From the NCBI RefSeq assembly GCF_018417635.1, contig NZ_CP071007.1, positions 1,922,501 to 1,986,500 of the forward strand: DNA of 64,000 bases, given 5' to 3'. Position numbers and translations under genes: made by a program. This document shows positions 7,082 through 18,402 of the stretch, in pieces. Within the stretch, counting starts at the first letter, position 1, and every line of letters starts with the position of its first letter. The stretch comes from Pseudomonas sp. SORT22 (lineage in GTDB: Bacteria; Pseudomonadota; Gammaproteobacteria; Pseudomonadales; Pseudomonadaceae). The notes beneath the pieces were generated by a model. The model saw nothing but the letters and a program-made list of their open reading frames with translations, ran no database searches and was not told the DNA's origin.

Positions 7082-9040
7082 TCAGCGCCCGGCGAGCAAG
7101 CGCGCCTCACAGGCTTCTACCGCGCTCAATGGGCCGCTGACCAATACGGCATCGCCGGCGTGCAGGCAGGTGCCGGTGTCGACATTCAGCTCCTCGCCCT
7201 GGCGCTGTACCGCCTGCAACTCAACGCCCAGTTGCTCCAGGCCCAGCTCGCTCAAGGGACGGCCGCAGGCGTAGGCTTCGGCGCCGAGGTTGACTGCGTG
7301 CATCATCGCCTTGGGCAGGCCCTCGCTGTCGACCGGGCTGGTCTGGGCGCCATGGTAGAAGGCATGCAGCAAGCGGTAGCGGGTCTTGCGTACTTCATCG
7401 ACACGCTGCTGCACCTGCTCTTGCGGCAGGCCGAGCATGACCAGGGCGTGGGAGGCCAGCATCAGGCTGGATTCAAGCAGCTCCGGGACCACCGCCGTGG
7501 CGCCGGCGGCGCGCAGTTCTTCACGCTGGCTGTCATCACGGGTGCGCACCAGGATCTGCACCTGGGCGTGCCGCTCGCGGGCGGCTTTCAACACGCTCAG
7601 GGCAATGTCGGTCTTGTCCACGGCAATCACCAGCAGGCGCGCGCGTTCAAGGCCGATGGCGGTGAGCAGTTCGCCGCGCCGCGAGTCGCCGTAATGCACG
7701 CAGTTTTCCCCGGCGGCAGCTTCCTGAACGCGCACCGGGTCGTCATCCAGGGCAATGAAGGCGATGTTCTCGCGCCGCAGGAATCGTCCGATCGATTGGC
7801 CGACGCGGCCGTAGCCGCAGATCAGCACGTGGCCATTCATTGCCGCGCTTTGCGCTTCGATCTCTTCCAGGTGGATCTCCTGGTTGGGCTTGCGGTGCAG
7901 GCGGGCGGCGATGCTCGGCGCTGCGCGCAGCAGTAGCGGGGTGACCAGCATCGAGCAGAAGGTCGCGGCCAGCAGCAGGTTGCCCAGCTCTTCTGGCAGC
8001 AGGCGGGTCTGTTGCATCTGCGCCATCAGGGCGAAACAGAACTCGCCACCCTGGGCCAGGGCCAGGCCGCTGCGCCAGGCGGTCTCGGCATCACTGCCGC
8101 GCAAGCGCACCAGGGCGGCCACCACCACACCTTTGATCAGCAGCAGGGCGAGGGTCAGGGCAAGCAGTTGCCAGCCGTGGCTGGCGAACAACTGCAGGTC
8201 GATGAGCATGCCGATACTGACGAAGAACAGCCCGAGCAGAATGTCGCGGAACGGGCGGATATCGGCTTCGATCTGATGGCGATAATTGCTTTCACCCAGC
8301 AACATGCCAGCGAGAAACGCGCCCAGGGCCGGGGACAACCCCAGCAGGTGGGTCAGCCAGGCGGTCAACAGCACGATCACTAGCGCCAGCAAGACGAACA
8401 GCTCAGCTGAGTGCGAGCTGGCCACCTCATGGAACAGCCGCGGCAGCAGCCAGCGGCTGGCCAGCAGCAGGCCGAAGAAGAGGATCACGGTCTTGCCCAG
8501 GGTCAGCGGCAAAGCCCAGTACCAGGCCTGGCCGCCTTGACCGGCAAACACCGGGACCAGGGTCAGCAGCAGCACCGCCACCACGTCCTGGAACAGCAGC
8601 ACGCCGATGGCATTCTGGCCATGGCTGCTGAAGATTTCGCCAAGGCTGGTCAGCTCCTTGCTGACGATCGCCGTCGACGACAGCGCCAGGCCTGCGCCGA
8701 GCATCAGGGCGACGTTGGGTTGCATACCGAGCAGCACCAGCAGGCCGGCGAGGAGGATGCTGGTGCAGATCACCTGCAGGCTGCCGAGGCCAAACACCAC
8801 CTTGCGCAAGGCGAGCATTTTCGACAGGGAAAATTCCAGTCCCAGGGAAAACAGCAAAAACACCACACCCATTTCAGCCAGGTCCGGCAGCTCTTCGCTT
8901 TCGTTGACCCAGTCCAGGGCGGTAGGGCCGACGAACAGGCCGACACACAAATAGCCAAGTACCGGTGGCAACTTCAGGCGCCGGAAGAACGCGATGACGA
9001 CCAGCGATGAGGCCAGGATGATCAACAGGTTGGCAAACAC
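7082..9040 (-). CDS. CPA2-family potassium/proton antiporter (KefB/KefC-like) with RCK domain
   Basis: A 652-residue protein. Residues 1 to about 380 form a 12-13 helix Na+/H+-exchanger-type domain beginning FANLLIILASSLVVIAFFRR. Then comes a TrkA-N (RCK) nucleotide-binding domain with the Rossmann loop VLICGYGRVGQSIGRFL, and a TrkA-C domain at the end (GDAVLVSG). It should exchange K+ (or Na+) for protons across the inner membrane under control of a bound nucleotide. The start is GTG, chosen because GGGAG lies six bases upstream. No KefF/KefG-type ancillary gene is adjacent. Convergent with amt, with only five bases between stops. Confidence 0.9.
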   Translation of the reverse strand: MFANLLIILASSLVVIAFFRRLKLPPVLGYLCVGLFVGPTALDWVNESEELPDLAEMGVVFLLFSLGLEFSLSKMLALRKVVFGLGSLQVICTSILLAGLLVLLGMQPNVALMLGAGLALSSTAIVSKELTSLGEIFSSHGQNAIGVLLFQDVVAVLLLTLVPVFAGQGGQAWYWALPLTLGKTVILFFGLLLASRWLLPRLFHEVASSHSAELFVLLALVIVLLTAWLTHLLGLSPALGAFLAGMLLGESNYRHQIEADIRPFRDILLGLFFVSIGMLIDLQLFASHGWQLLALTLALLLIKGVVVAALVRLRGSDAETAWRSGLALAQGGEFCFALMAQMQQTRLLPEELGNLLLAATFCSMLVTPLLLRAAPSIAARLHRKPNQEIHLEEIEAQSAAMNGHVLICGYGRVGQSIGRFLRRENIAFIALDDDPVRVQEAAAGENCVHYGDSRRGELLTAIGLERARLLVIAVDKTDIALSVLKAARERHAQVQILVRTRDDSQREELRAAGATAVVPELLESSLMLASHALVMLGLPQEQVQQRVDEVRKTRYRLLHAFYHGAQTSPVDSEGLPKAMMHAVNLGAEAYACGRPLSELGLEQLGVELQAVQRQGEELNVDTGTCLHAGDAVLVSGPLSAVEACEARLLAGR

Positions 9041-9106
9041 AAAACACTCCCTTGCGAAAACAGCGGAAAAACCATTAAGTCTGAACGACTTACGCGATTT
9101 GGCCGT

Positions 9107-9118
9107 TGATGTACATCA
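9107..9118. repeat. Perfect 12-base palindrome upstream of the antiporter gene
   Basis: TGATGTACATCA is fully self-complementary and lies in the 178-base gap between the divergent antiporter and glutaredoxin genes, where an operator would be expected. No regulator is identified. Confidence 0.5.
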
Positions 9119-9218
9119 GCACTTCATTGCCGTTGGCCGGCTTCAGGGGCGGCGCTCGACTGGCCCCGATTGCAGACCTAGAATAATGATCCGTTCCTAC
9201 AGATGCTGGTACCCGTAA

Positions 9219-9455
9219 ATGCCTCCTGAATGCCAATTGTTCGGCACCTTGGGCTGTCACCTGTGCGAAGTGGCCGAGGCGCTGCTGATGCCGTTTGTCG
9301 AGCATGGCCTGATGGTCGAACTGGTCGATATCGCCGAGCACGAGGGGATGATCGACACCTATGGCCTGCGCATTCCGGTGCTGCGTAGATGTGATACCGG
9401 TGCAGAGTTGAACTGGCCGTTTGACCCTGAACAGGTGGTGACCTTCTTGCAGTAA
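9219..9455 (+). CDS. Glutaredoxin-family small thiol protein
   Basis: A 78-residue thioredoxin-fold protein with a CHLC redox pair (C13, C16) in the N-terminal strand-loop-helix, and the cis-proline in GLRIPVLRR. This short form (DUF836/glutaredoxin-like) reduces disulfides or passes electrons in the cytosol; its partner is unknown. The ATG at 9219 is the only start that keeps the first beta strand QLFGTLGC. The gene stands alone. Confidence 0.87.
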   Translation: MPPECQLFGTLGCHLCEVAEALLMPFVEHGLMVELVDIAEHEGMIDTYGLRIPVLRRCDTGAELNWPFDPEQVVTFLQ

Positions 9456-9548
9456 AGCAGGGGGCGCGGGGAGCGGCTTCCTGTCGTGCGTTGATTCAAG
9501 GGTGCGAGGACAATCCCTGGCGAATACACAATGCCAAGGAATGGTCCC

Positions 9549-9980
9549 ATGCAGCTGTCCGCACATTTTTCCCTCGCCGAGATGATTACCTCGGAGACTG
9601 CCGCTCGTCGTGGTATCGACAATACCCCCGAAGCGCAGGTCATCAGTAACCTGCAACGACTGTGCACTGTGCTTGAAGAGGTTCGCCGCCTGGTCGGCCG
9701 GCCGATTAGAGTCAGCAGCGGCTACCGTTCGCAGGCCCTCAACAAGGCAATCGGTGGCTCGCCCAGGAGTGCGCATACCCTCGGCCTGGCGGTGGATATC
9801 AATGTGACCGGGCTGGCGCCGAGCGAACTGGCCAGGCGAATCAAGGACAGTGAGGTGATGTTCGATCAGTTGATCCTCGAATACGACCAGTGGGTGCACT
9901 TTGGCCTCAGCACGCAAGTGCCACGCCGTCAGGTGCTGACCATTCGCCGCGGTAGTGGCTACCTGCCGGGTCTGGTCTGA
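9549..9980 (+). CDS. Peptidase M15A, endolysin-like D-Ala-D-Ala carboxypeptidase family
   Basis: A 143-residue protein of the peptidase_M15_3 type, which in phages cleaves peptidoglycan peptides. Zinc and catalytic residues are visible: SAHTLGLAVDIN (H, D) and WVHFGL (H), plus the substrate loop RVSSGYRS. There is no signal peptide, so access to the wall would need a holin or cell lysis. ATG 9549 follows AAGGA by eight bases; an upstream ATG at 9531 would leave that site inside the gene. The next gene downstream is preceded by a LexA box, but no other phage gene is near. Confidence 0.85.
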   Translation: MQLSAHFSLAEMITSETAARRGIDNTPEAQVISNLQRLCTVLEEVRRLVGRPIRVSSGYRSQALNKAIGGSPRSAHTLGLAVDINVTGLAPSELARRIKDSEVMFDQLILEYDQWVHFGLSTQVPRRQVLTIRRGSGYLPGLV

Positions 9981-10021
9981 CAGCTGTCGTCTGATTGACG
10001 CAGGCGACTTCTCTGAATATG

Positions 10022-10037
10022 CTGTATATAAATACAG
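10022..10037 (+). promoter_or_regulatory. Perfect LexA (SOS) box
   Basis: CTGTATATAAATACAG fits the CTGT-N8-ACAG LexA consensus exactly, with the AT-rich core of strong sites. It lies 36 bases upstream of the gene at 10073, where bound LexA would block the promoter. Confidence 0.85.
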
Positions 10038-10072
10038 TAAAGGGATGGCGCTTGCGTCGAGGGTCCGGATCA

Positions 10073-10384
10073 ATGGTCAATGTCGAACAACTGAAATACT
10101 CCGTCAATCGCATGGCTGTCGAGGTCGTGAGTGAAGCGGTGCTCGAGTTGCGCCTTGACGGCCTGGTGCTGGAAGGCAAGACGCCGTTCAATAAAGTGCA
10201 TTTCAATACCTGCTTCGCCGAGATCGAGGCGCTGTTCCAGCGCGCGGGTTACCACCGGCCGCTGGATGTGGTCGGTTACCAGGGGTTGTTGTACGCCCTT
10301 TACGACCCCGGCCGCTGGGAGGCGGTCGAGGTGCTGCGCTGGCTCAAGGAGTTCACCGAGGCTGCAGCCACCGAAGCTGGCTGA
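10073..10384 (+). CDS. LexA-controlled protein of unknown function
   Basis: A 103-residue protein I do not recognise. It is mixed alpha/beta, without signal peptide, membrane segment or cysteine motif; a central run is KTPFNKVHFNTCFAEIEALF and the C-terminus is acidic-helical (WEAVEVLRWLKEF). The start MVNVEQLKYS was chosen because the region upstream is occupied by the LexA box; longer in-frame starts would read through it. Codon use and GC match neighbouring genes, so it looks like a resident gene. A role in the SOS response is inferred from the operator alone. Confidence 0.8.
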   Translation: MVNVEQLKYSVNRMAVEVVSEAVLELRLDGLVLEGKTPFNKVHFNTCFAEIEALFQRAGYHRPLDVVGYQGLLYALYDPGRWEAVEVLRWLKEFTEAAATEAG

Positions 10385-10434
10385 GCGGGCGGGCATGGGC
10401 GATAATGCCCGGTCCTTTCGTCCTGAGTGTTCCC

Positions 10435-11322
10435 ATGGCCACGCCTCCCTTCGATCCGGCACAGCATCAAGCCAGTACTGTCTGCCTGCCGCCCGGCAAC
10501 TGGGCGACGGTGGTCGATTGCCTGAGCGAGCACTTCAAGGCCATCGGTCGCGAGCAGTGGCTCGATCGTATCGCCCGCGGCCGGGTGCTCGATGCCCAGG
10601 GTGCGCCGATCAATGCCGCGCTTGCCTACCGTCCGGGCCTGCGCATTCACTACTTTCGTGAAGTGCCGAACGAAAAACCGATCCCGGTCGAAGAGGCCAT
10701 CCTGCACATCGATGAGCACCTGGTGGTTGCCGACAAGCCGCATTTCCTGCCAGTCACCCCGACCGGCGAGTATGTCGAGCAGACCTTGCTGCGCCGGCTG
10801 ATCCGCCGCCTGGACAATCCCCACCTGGTGCCCTTGCACCGCATCGACCGGCACACCGCCGGGCTGGTGCTGTTCTCGGCCAACCCGCAGAGCCGTTCGG
10901 CCTATCAGTCGCTGTTTCCAAACCGGCAGATCGACAAGCGCTACCAGGCCATCGCCCGCGCCTTGCCCGCGCGTGATTTTCCACTGGTGCACAAAAGTCG
11001 CCTGGTCAATGGCGAGCCGTTCTTCCGCATGCAGGAAGTGGAAGGGGTGAGCAACAGCGAAACCCTCGCCCAGGTGCTGGAGAAGAATGGCGAGCTGTGG
11101 CGCTACGGGCTGTCGCCGGTGACCGGCAAGACGCACCAGCTGCGCGTGCACATGACCGCCCTGGGCGCGAGCATTTGCAACGATCCGTTCTATCCGGACA
11201 TCGTTCAGGGGCCGGACGACTACAGCAAGCCGCTGAAACTGCTGGCGCACAGCCTGCGTTTCAATGACCCGTTGAGCGGTGCAGAGCGATACTTTGAAAG
11301 CCGGCTGACGCTCGACTGGTAA
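10435..11322 (+). CDS. RluA-family RNA pseudouridine synthase
   Basis: A 295-residue enzyme that would convert a uridine of rRNA or tRNA to pseudouridine. The catalytic motif LHRIDRHTAGLVLFS carries the essential aspartate, and the C-terminal GKTHQLRVHMTALGASICND run is diagnostic of RluA/RluC/RluD enzymes. An N-terminal S4-like region precedes the catalytic domain. The exact target base cannot be assigned. MATPPFDPAQ was taken as start; another ATG ten codons upstream is possible. It follows the LexA-controlled gene by 50 bases and may share read-through transcription. Confidence 0.9.
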   Translation: MATPPFDPAQHQASTVCLPPGNWATVVDCLSEHFKAIGREQWLDRIARGRVLDAQGAPINAALAYRPGLRIHYFREVPNEKPIPVEEAILHIDEHLVVADKPHFLPVTPTGEYVEQTLLRRLIRRLDNPHLVPLHRIDRHTAGLVLFSANPQSRSAYQSLFPNRQIDKRYQAIARALPARDFPLVHKSRLVNGEPFFRMQEVEGVSNSETLAQVLEKNGELWRYGLSPVTGKTHQLRVHMTALGASICNDPFYPDIVQGPDDYSKPLKLLAHSLRFNDPLSGAERYFESRLTLDW

Positions 11323-11364
11323 GGCGGGGAGCCGCGCACCGCCAATGGCGATGCGCGGCCGGGC

Positions 11365-12930
11365 TTAGCGGTTGAAGCGTTCCACCAGCGAGTACTGGCT
11401 GGTGGCGGTGCGGGTCAGTTCTTCGCTGAGCAGCGCCGAGTGCTGGGCCTGTTCCGAGGTCTGGTCGGCCAGTTGGGCGATGGTACTGATGTTGCGGCTG
11501 ATCTCGTCGGCCACCGCAGTCTGCTCTTCAGTGGCAGCAGCAATTTGCGTGGCCATGTCGGTGATGTTGGCTACCGCTTCGCTGATGCCGACCAATGCCT
11601 GGTCGGCTTCCATCACCCGTGCAACGCCTTCTTCAGCCTGGCGATGACCGCTTTCCATGGTCTGCACGGCGCTGTTGGCAGTCTGTTGCAGTTTGGCGAT
11701 CAGGCCGTGGATCTGCCCGGTGGATTCGGCGGTGCGTTGCGCCAGCTGGCGCACTTCGTCGGCCACTACGGCAAAGCCGCGGCCCATCTCACCGGCCCGG
11801 GCCGCTTCGATGGCGGCGTTCAGGGCCAGCAGGTTGGTCTGGTCGGCAATGCCCTTGATCACATCGACCACGCCACCGATTTCGTCGCTGTCGCGAGCCA
11901 GCTGAGTCACGGTCAGGCCGGTCTCGCCGACGGCAGCCGACAGGCGCTGGATGGCTTCGCGGGTTTCCCCGGCGATGTCACGGCCGCGCCCGGTCAGGCG
12001 ATTGGCTTCCTGAGTGGCATCGGCCGTGCGCTGCACGTGGTTGGCCACTTCCTGGGTGGTGGCGGCCATCTGGTTGACGGCGGCGGCAACCTGTTCGGTT
12101 TCCACGCGCTGGCGTTCCAGGCCCGAGGAGCTGTTGTGGGCCAGGGTGTCGGACTGGCGCGCCTGCTCGTTGAGGTGCTCGGCGGTATCCTGCAGGCGGG
12201 TCAGGCAGGTTTTCATCCGCGCATCCTGGCTGAGCATGGCCATTTCCAGGCGCGCCTGCACGCCGCGGCTGTCGGTGTACATCTGCGCGATCAGCGGGTC
12301 GGAAGTGGCTTGTTCGGCCAGGCGCAGCAGGCGCTTGAGGCCGCGTTGCTGCCAGCTCAGGCCAAGCAGGCCGAGCGGCACCGAAAGGCCGGCGGCCAGG
12401 GCAAAGCCCCAGGAATGGCCGAGCCAGTTGCCGATCAGGAAGCCGATCTGGCTGATGAGGATGAACGGCAGCCAGTCCTGCACCACCGGCAGCCACTTGT
12501 CGCGGCGCGGAATGGCCGGCTTGCCCTGGTTGATGCGCTGGTACAGCGCTTCGGCGCGGCGTACCTGTTCGGCGGTGGGCTTGACCCGCACCGATTCGAA
12601 GCCCACCACCTGGTTGCTCTCGAACACCGGCGTAACATAGGCGTTGACCCAGTAATGGTCACCCGACTTGCAGCGGTTCTTGACGATGCCCATCCATGGC
12701 AGGCCTTGCTTGAGCGTGGTCCACATATGCGCAAACACAGCAGGCGGCACATCCGGGTGGCGGACCAGGTTGTGCGGTGCGCGCATCAGCTCCTCGCGGG
12801 AGAAGCCGCTGATTTCGACGAAGGCGTCGTTGCAGTAAGTGATAACGCCCTTGGCATCAGTGGTCGAAATCAACCGTTGCTGAGCTGGGAAAGTCCGTTC
12901 GCGCTGGGTAATCGGCTGGTTGTTACGCAT
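11365..12930 (-). CDS. aer: Aerotaxis receptor
   Basis: A 521-residue chemoreceptor with a cytoplasmic N-terminal PAS domain (about 8-118; [27 protein letters not shown]) that in Aer binds FAD, a short hydrophobic hairpin (about 155-205) and a methyl-accepting signalling domain with the hairpin tip [20 protein letters not shown]. It senses redox state and steers swimming toward oxygen through CheA/CheW. The ATG at [10 protein letters not shown] matches Pseudomonas Aer starts I recall. An ANR box lies 75 bases upstream. It is placed near acnA as in P. aeruginosa, with a CPBP gene inserted between. Confidence 0.92.
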   Translation of the reverse strand: MRNNQPITQRERTFPAQQRLISTTDAKGVITYCNDAFVEISGFSREELMRAPHNLVRHPDVPPAVFAHMWTTLKQGLPWMGIVKNRCKSGDHYWVNAYVTPVFESNQVVGFESVRVKPTAEQVRRAEALYQRINQGKPAIPRRDKWLPVVQDWLPFILISQIGFLIGNWLGHSWGFALAAGLSVPLGLLGLSWQQRGLKRLLRLAEQATSDPLIAQMYTDSRGVQARLEMAMLSQDARMKTCLTRLQDTAEHLNEQARQSDTLAHNSSSGLERQRVETEQVAAAVNQMAATTQEVANHVQRTADATQEANRLTGRGRDIAGETREAIQRLSAAVGETGLTVTQLARDSDEIGGVVDVIKGIADQTNLLALNAAIEAARAGEMGRGFAVVADEVRQLAQRTAESTGQIHGLIAKLQQTANSAVQTMESGHRQAEEGVARVMEADQALVGISEAVANITDMATQIAAATEEQTAVADEISRNISTIAQLADQTSEQAQHSALLSEELTRTATSQYSLVERFNR

Positions 12931-13004
12931 TAGCTGTTCAATCCGCAAGGCTTTCGAGAGGTATCGGCACGCCGGGGGTTTTGTTGAATGAATATTTGCA
13001 GGGC

Positions 13005-13018
13005 TTGATTTCGATCAA
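13005..13018 (-). promoter_or_regulatory. ANR/FNR box upstream of aer
   Basis: TTGATTTCGATCAA is a perfect TTGAT-N4-ATCAA site, 75 bases before the aer ATG. ANR is the Pseudomonas oxygen-sensing activator and aer is a known type of target. Confidence 0.8.
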
Positions 13019-13120
13019 TGAGTCCTGATCTGACCTGCGCTAAGTCACTCGTGCAAAGTTCAACAAATTAGCTGCATTCTTTCATGTTTTTGACACAAAA
13101 GTCAGCTAATGACCGCAAGT

Positions 13121-13897
13121 TCACAACGGCGCCAGCATCGGGTAACTGAAACCGGCGAAATGCGCCAGGTTCAGGCCGAAATGGCAGAGTACTGCGGCGA
13201 AAATGCCGCCATGACGGTATGCCAGGCCGTAGCCGACACCGGCAAGCCCAGCCAGCAGCACCCATTGCCAGCCGCCACCAAGATGGGCCAGGCCGAACAG
13301 GCTGGCGGCCAGCAGCAGGGCCAGGTTCTGGTTTTTCAGCAGGCGTTGCAGGCCGCCCTGGATGTAGCCGCGAAACAGCAGCTCTTCGGTCAGGCACACC
13401 AGCAGCAGGTTGTTCATGGCCCAGATCCACGCCTGTTCAGGCCACTTCGGCGCCCAGGCGATCATTGCCAGCAGCCAGGCGCCGCCCAGGCAGACCGCGA
13501 TGACCAATGGCAAGGTCCAGGCCAGGCTCGCCAGTGGGCGCTTGTTCTTCAGGGCCAGCACCCAGGGGCACGCCAGCAGCAGCCAGAAGCCGATCAGCGG
13601 CTTGTCGAGGTTCAGGTACATGGAGAAGGGCAGGGCTTCGCTGCTAAAACGCACCTTGTCGATGACCTTGGCGCCGCTGAAACCGGGCAGCATGTGCAGG
13701 GCCAGGGCAAAGGCCAGGAGCACGAACAGGGCATGGCCGACCAGCTTTTGCCAGAGGCTCGCGCGGCGTACCAGCAAGCCTGCACACAGCAGGGCAATCA
13801 GGGTGGGCAGGGCCAGCAGGCCGAGGTTGCCCTTGAGCAGGGCGAAGAGGTAACCGAGGCCGAGCAGCGCCAGGCCGATCCATTGCGGGGCAAGCAT
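13121..13897 (-). CDS. CPBP-family intramembrane metalloprotease
   Basis: A 258-residue protein with about seven to eight membrane helices. The CPBP (CAAX protease/bacteriocin-processing, Abi) motifs are present: EELLFRGY with E171-E172 and R176, a histidine in FGLAHLGGG, and HFGLNLAHF near the C-terminus. These form the metal site inside the membrane. The natural substrate in Pseudomonas is unknown. ATG at MLAPQWIGLA follows AAGGA at good spacing. It stands between aer and acnA on the same strand. Confidence 0.88.
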   Translation of the reverse strand: MLAPQWIGLALLGLGYLFALLKGNLGLLALPTLIALLCAGLLVRRASLWQKLVGHALFVLLAFALALHMLPGFSGAKVIDKVRFSSEALPFSMYLNLDKPLIGFWLLLACPWVLALKNKRPLASLAWTLPLVIAVCLGGAWLLAMIAWAPKWPEQAWIWAMNNLLLVCLTEELLFRGYIQGGLQRLLKNQNLALLLAASLFGLAHLGGGWQWVLLAGLAGVGYGLAYRHGGIFAAVLCHFGLNLAHFAGFSYPMLAPL

Positions 13898-14019
13898 GAG
13901 ACATCCTTTGAAAAGCAAAACGTGAAACCTTCGACTGCGCTTTTACAATCGAGGACACGCCACTCGGCCATCCTTTGGCCATTACTGCTTATCGTACGTG
14001 GTCTGCTCCATCAGGCAAA

Positions 14020-14042
14020 GGCCCGGTCACAGGGACCGGGCC
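14020..14042 (-). terminator. Hairpin after acnA
   Basis: GGCCCGGT and ACCGGGCC pair over eight bases with a seven-base loop directly past the acnA stop. The T content after it is low. Confidence 0.6.
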
Positions 14043-14048
14043 GTTACT

Positions 14049-16790
<2,742 letters not shown>

Positions 16791-17043
16791 TACCAACTCC
16801 TTCTGCGCCGGTGATCGGCAATCTTCCCTGCTGTCGCCGGTTCACCGCCTCTGTGACAGTCCGCACGGCACGGACCTGGCTGAACGGTCAGGGTAGCCCT
16901 GTTTGGCGGACCTGACCATGTACTGGACCGGCCGGAAGTGTCGCAGGTTCCGATCTTCCTTTATCATTCGCCGATTTACCGGCGCTGCGTATTGCGCCCG
17001 GTCAGGGTTGGCGGTAATGGCCGTCAGCCGTCCTGGAGTGAAG

Positions 17044-18108
17044 ATGAATACCCTGTTTATGCATTGCCGGCCCGGTTTCGAGAGCGAAGTCTGTGCCGAA
17101 ATCGCCGAGCACGCCGCGCGCCTGAATGTCGCCGGCTATGCCAAGGCCAAGCCGCAGAGCGCCTGCGCCGAGTTCATCTGCAACGACGCCGAAGGTGCCG
17201 AGCAACTGATGCGCGAGCTGCGTTTTGCCCAACTGATCTTCCCCCGGCAATGGGCCCGCGGCGCGTTCATCGAGCTGCCGGAAACCGACCGCATCAGCGT
17301 TCTGCTCGAGGCCCTGGCCGATTACCCGCAGTGTGGCAGCCTGTGGCTGGAGGTGATGGACACCAACGATGGCAAAGAACTGTCGACCTTCTGTCGCAAG
17401 TTCGAAGTGCCGCTGCGCAAGGCCCTGAGCAAGGCCGGGCGCCTGGTTGAGGATGCGCACAAACCACGATTGCTGCTGACCTTCGTCAGCGGCCGGCGGG
17501 TGTTTGTCGGCCTGGCGGCGGCGGATAACTCGGCGATGTGGCCGATGGGTATTCCGCGCCTGAAGTTCCCCCGCGAAGCGCCGAGCCGTTCGACCCTCAA
17601 GCTGGAAGAGGCCTGGCACCACTTCATCCCTCGCGATCAGTGGGATGCGCGCCTGTCCGACGACATGACCGGGGTAGACCTGGGCGCTGCGCCGGGCGGC
17701 TGGACTTACCAACTGGTCAAGCGCGGCATGCTGGTGACCGCCATCGACAACGGGCCGATGGCTGAGAGCCTGATGGACACTGGCCTGGTCCAGCACCTGA
17801 TGGCCGACGGCTTTACCTACAAGCCCAGGCAGACCGTGGACTGGATGGTCTGTGACATCGTCGAGAAGCCGGCGCGCAGTGCCGCCCTGCTCGAAACCTG
17901 GCTCGGCGAGGGCTTGTGCCGCGAGGCGGTGGTCAACCTCAAGCTGCCGATGAAGCAGCGTTACGCCGAAGTGCGGCGCCTGCTCGAGCGCATCGAAGAG
18001 GGCTTCAAGGCGCGCAAGGTCAAGGTCTCGATCGGCTGCAAGCAGCTGTATCACGACCGTGAGGAAGTGACCTGCCACCTGCGGCGCCTGGATCTGAAAC
18101 CGCGCTGA
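17044..18108 (+). CDS. rlmM: 23S rRNA (cytidine-2498-2'-O) methyltransferase
   Basis: A 354-residue enzyme with an N-terminal THUMP-like domain (about 1-165) and a Rossmann methyltransferase domain. SAM loop GVDLGAAPGGWTYQLVKRG is clear, and the K-D-K-E type catalytic residues of 2'-O methyltransferases fall in the second half (VVNLKLPMKQRY). It methylates the ribose of C2498 in 23S rRNA. Start at MNTLFMHCRPGFE with GGAGTG upstream. Followed by tusA in the same direction, as in P. aeruginosa. Confidence 0.95.
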   Translation: MNTLFMHCRPGFESEVCAEIAEHAARLNVAGYAKAKPQSACAEFICNDAEGAEQLMRELRFAQLIFPRQWARGAFIELPETDRISVLLEALADYPQCGSLWLEVMDTNDGKELSTFCRKFEVPLRKALSKAGRLVEDAHKPRLLLTFVSGRRVFVGLAAADNSAMWPMGIPRLKFPREAPSRSTLKLEEAWHHFIPRDQWDARLSDDMTGVDLGAAPGGWTYQLVKRGMLVTAIDNGPMAESLMDTGLVQHLMADGFTYKPRQTVDWMVCDIVEKPARSAALLETWLGEGLCREAVVNLKLPMKQRYAEVRRLLERIEEGFKARKVKVSIGCKQLYHDREEVTCHLRRLDLKPR

Positions 18109-18159
18109 GGCTGCGGGAGCGGCTTGAGCGACAATAGCTGATTGTTTCCGGAGTTCTAC

Positions 18160-18402
18160 ATGACTGACTTCACCCCAGATGCCATCCTCGACGCCACCGG
18201 CCTGAACTGCCCGGAGCCGGTGATGATGCTGCACCAGTACATTCGCGACCTGGCCCCCGGCGGCCTGCTCAAGGTGATCGCCACCGATCCCTCGACCCGT
18301 CGCGATATCCCCAAGTTTTGCGTGTTCCTCGACCATGAACTGGTCCAGCAGCAGGAAGAGGCGGGCACTTACCTGTACTGGATCCGCAAGAAGCTCGGTT
18401 AA
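18160..18402 (+). CDS. tusA: Sulfurtransferase TusA
   Basis: An 80-residue protein with the TusA signature CPEPVMML; C17 carries the persulfide passed along the relay for 2-thiouridine in tRNA and for molybdenum-cofactor sulfur. Start at [10 protein letters not shown] removes six unmatched upstream residues. Its TAA overlaps the stop codon of the convergent MATE gene by four bases (18399-18402), so no intergenic terminator separates them. Confidence 0.95.
   Translation: MTDFTPDAILDATGLNCPEPVMMLHQYIRDLAPGGLLKVIATDPSTRRDIPKFCVFLDHELVQQQEEAGTYLYWIRKKLG

Noticed and set aside
18110..18130. REP element after rlmM
   Set aside because: Only half of the consensus GGGAGCGGCTTG is present, without the foldback.
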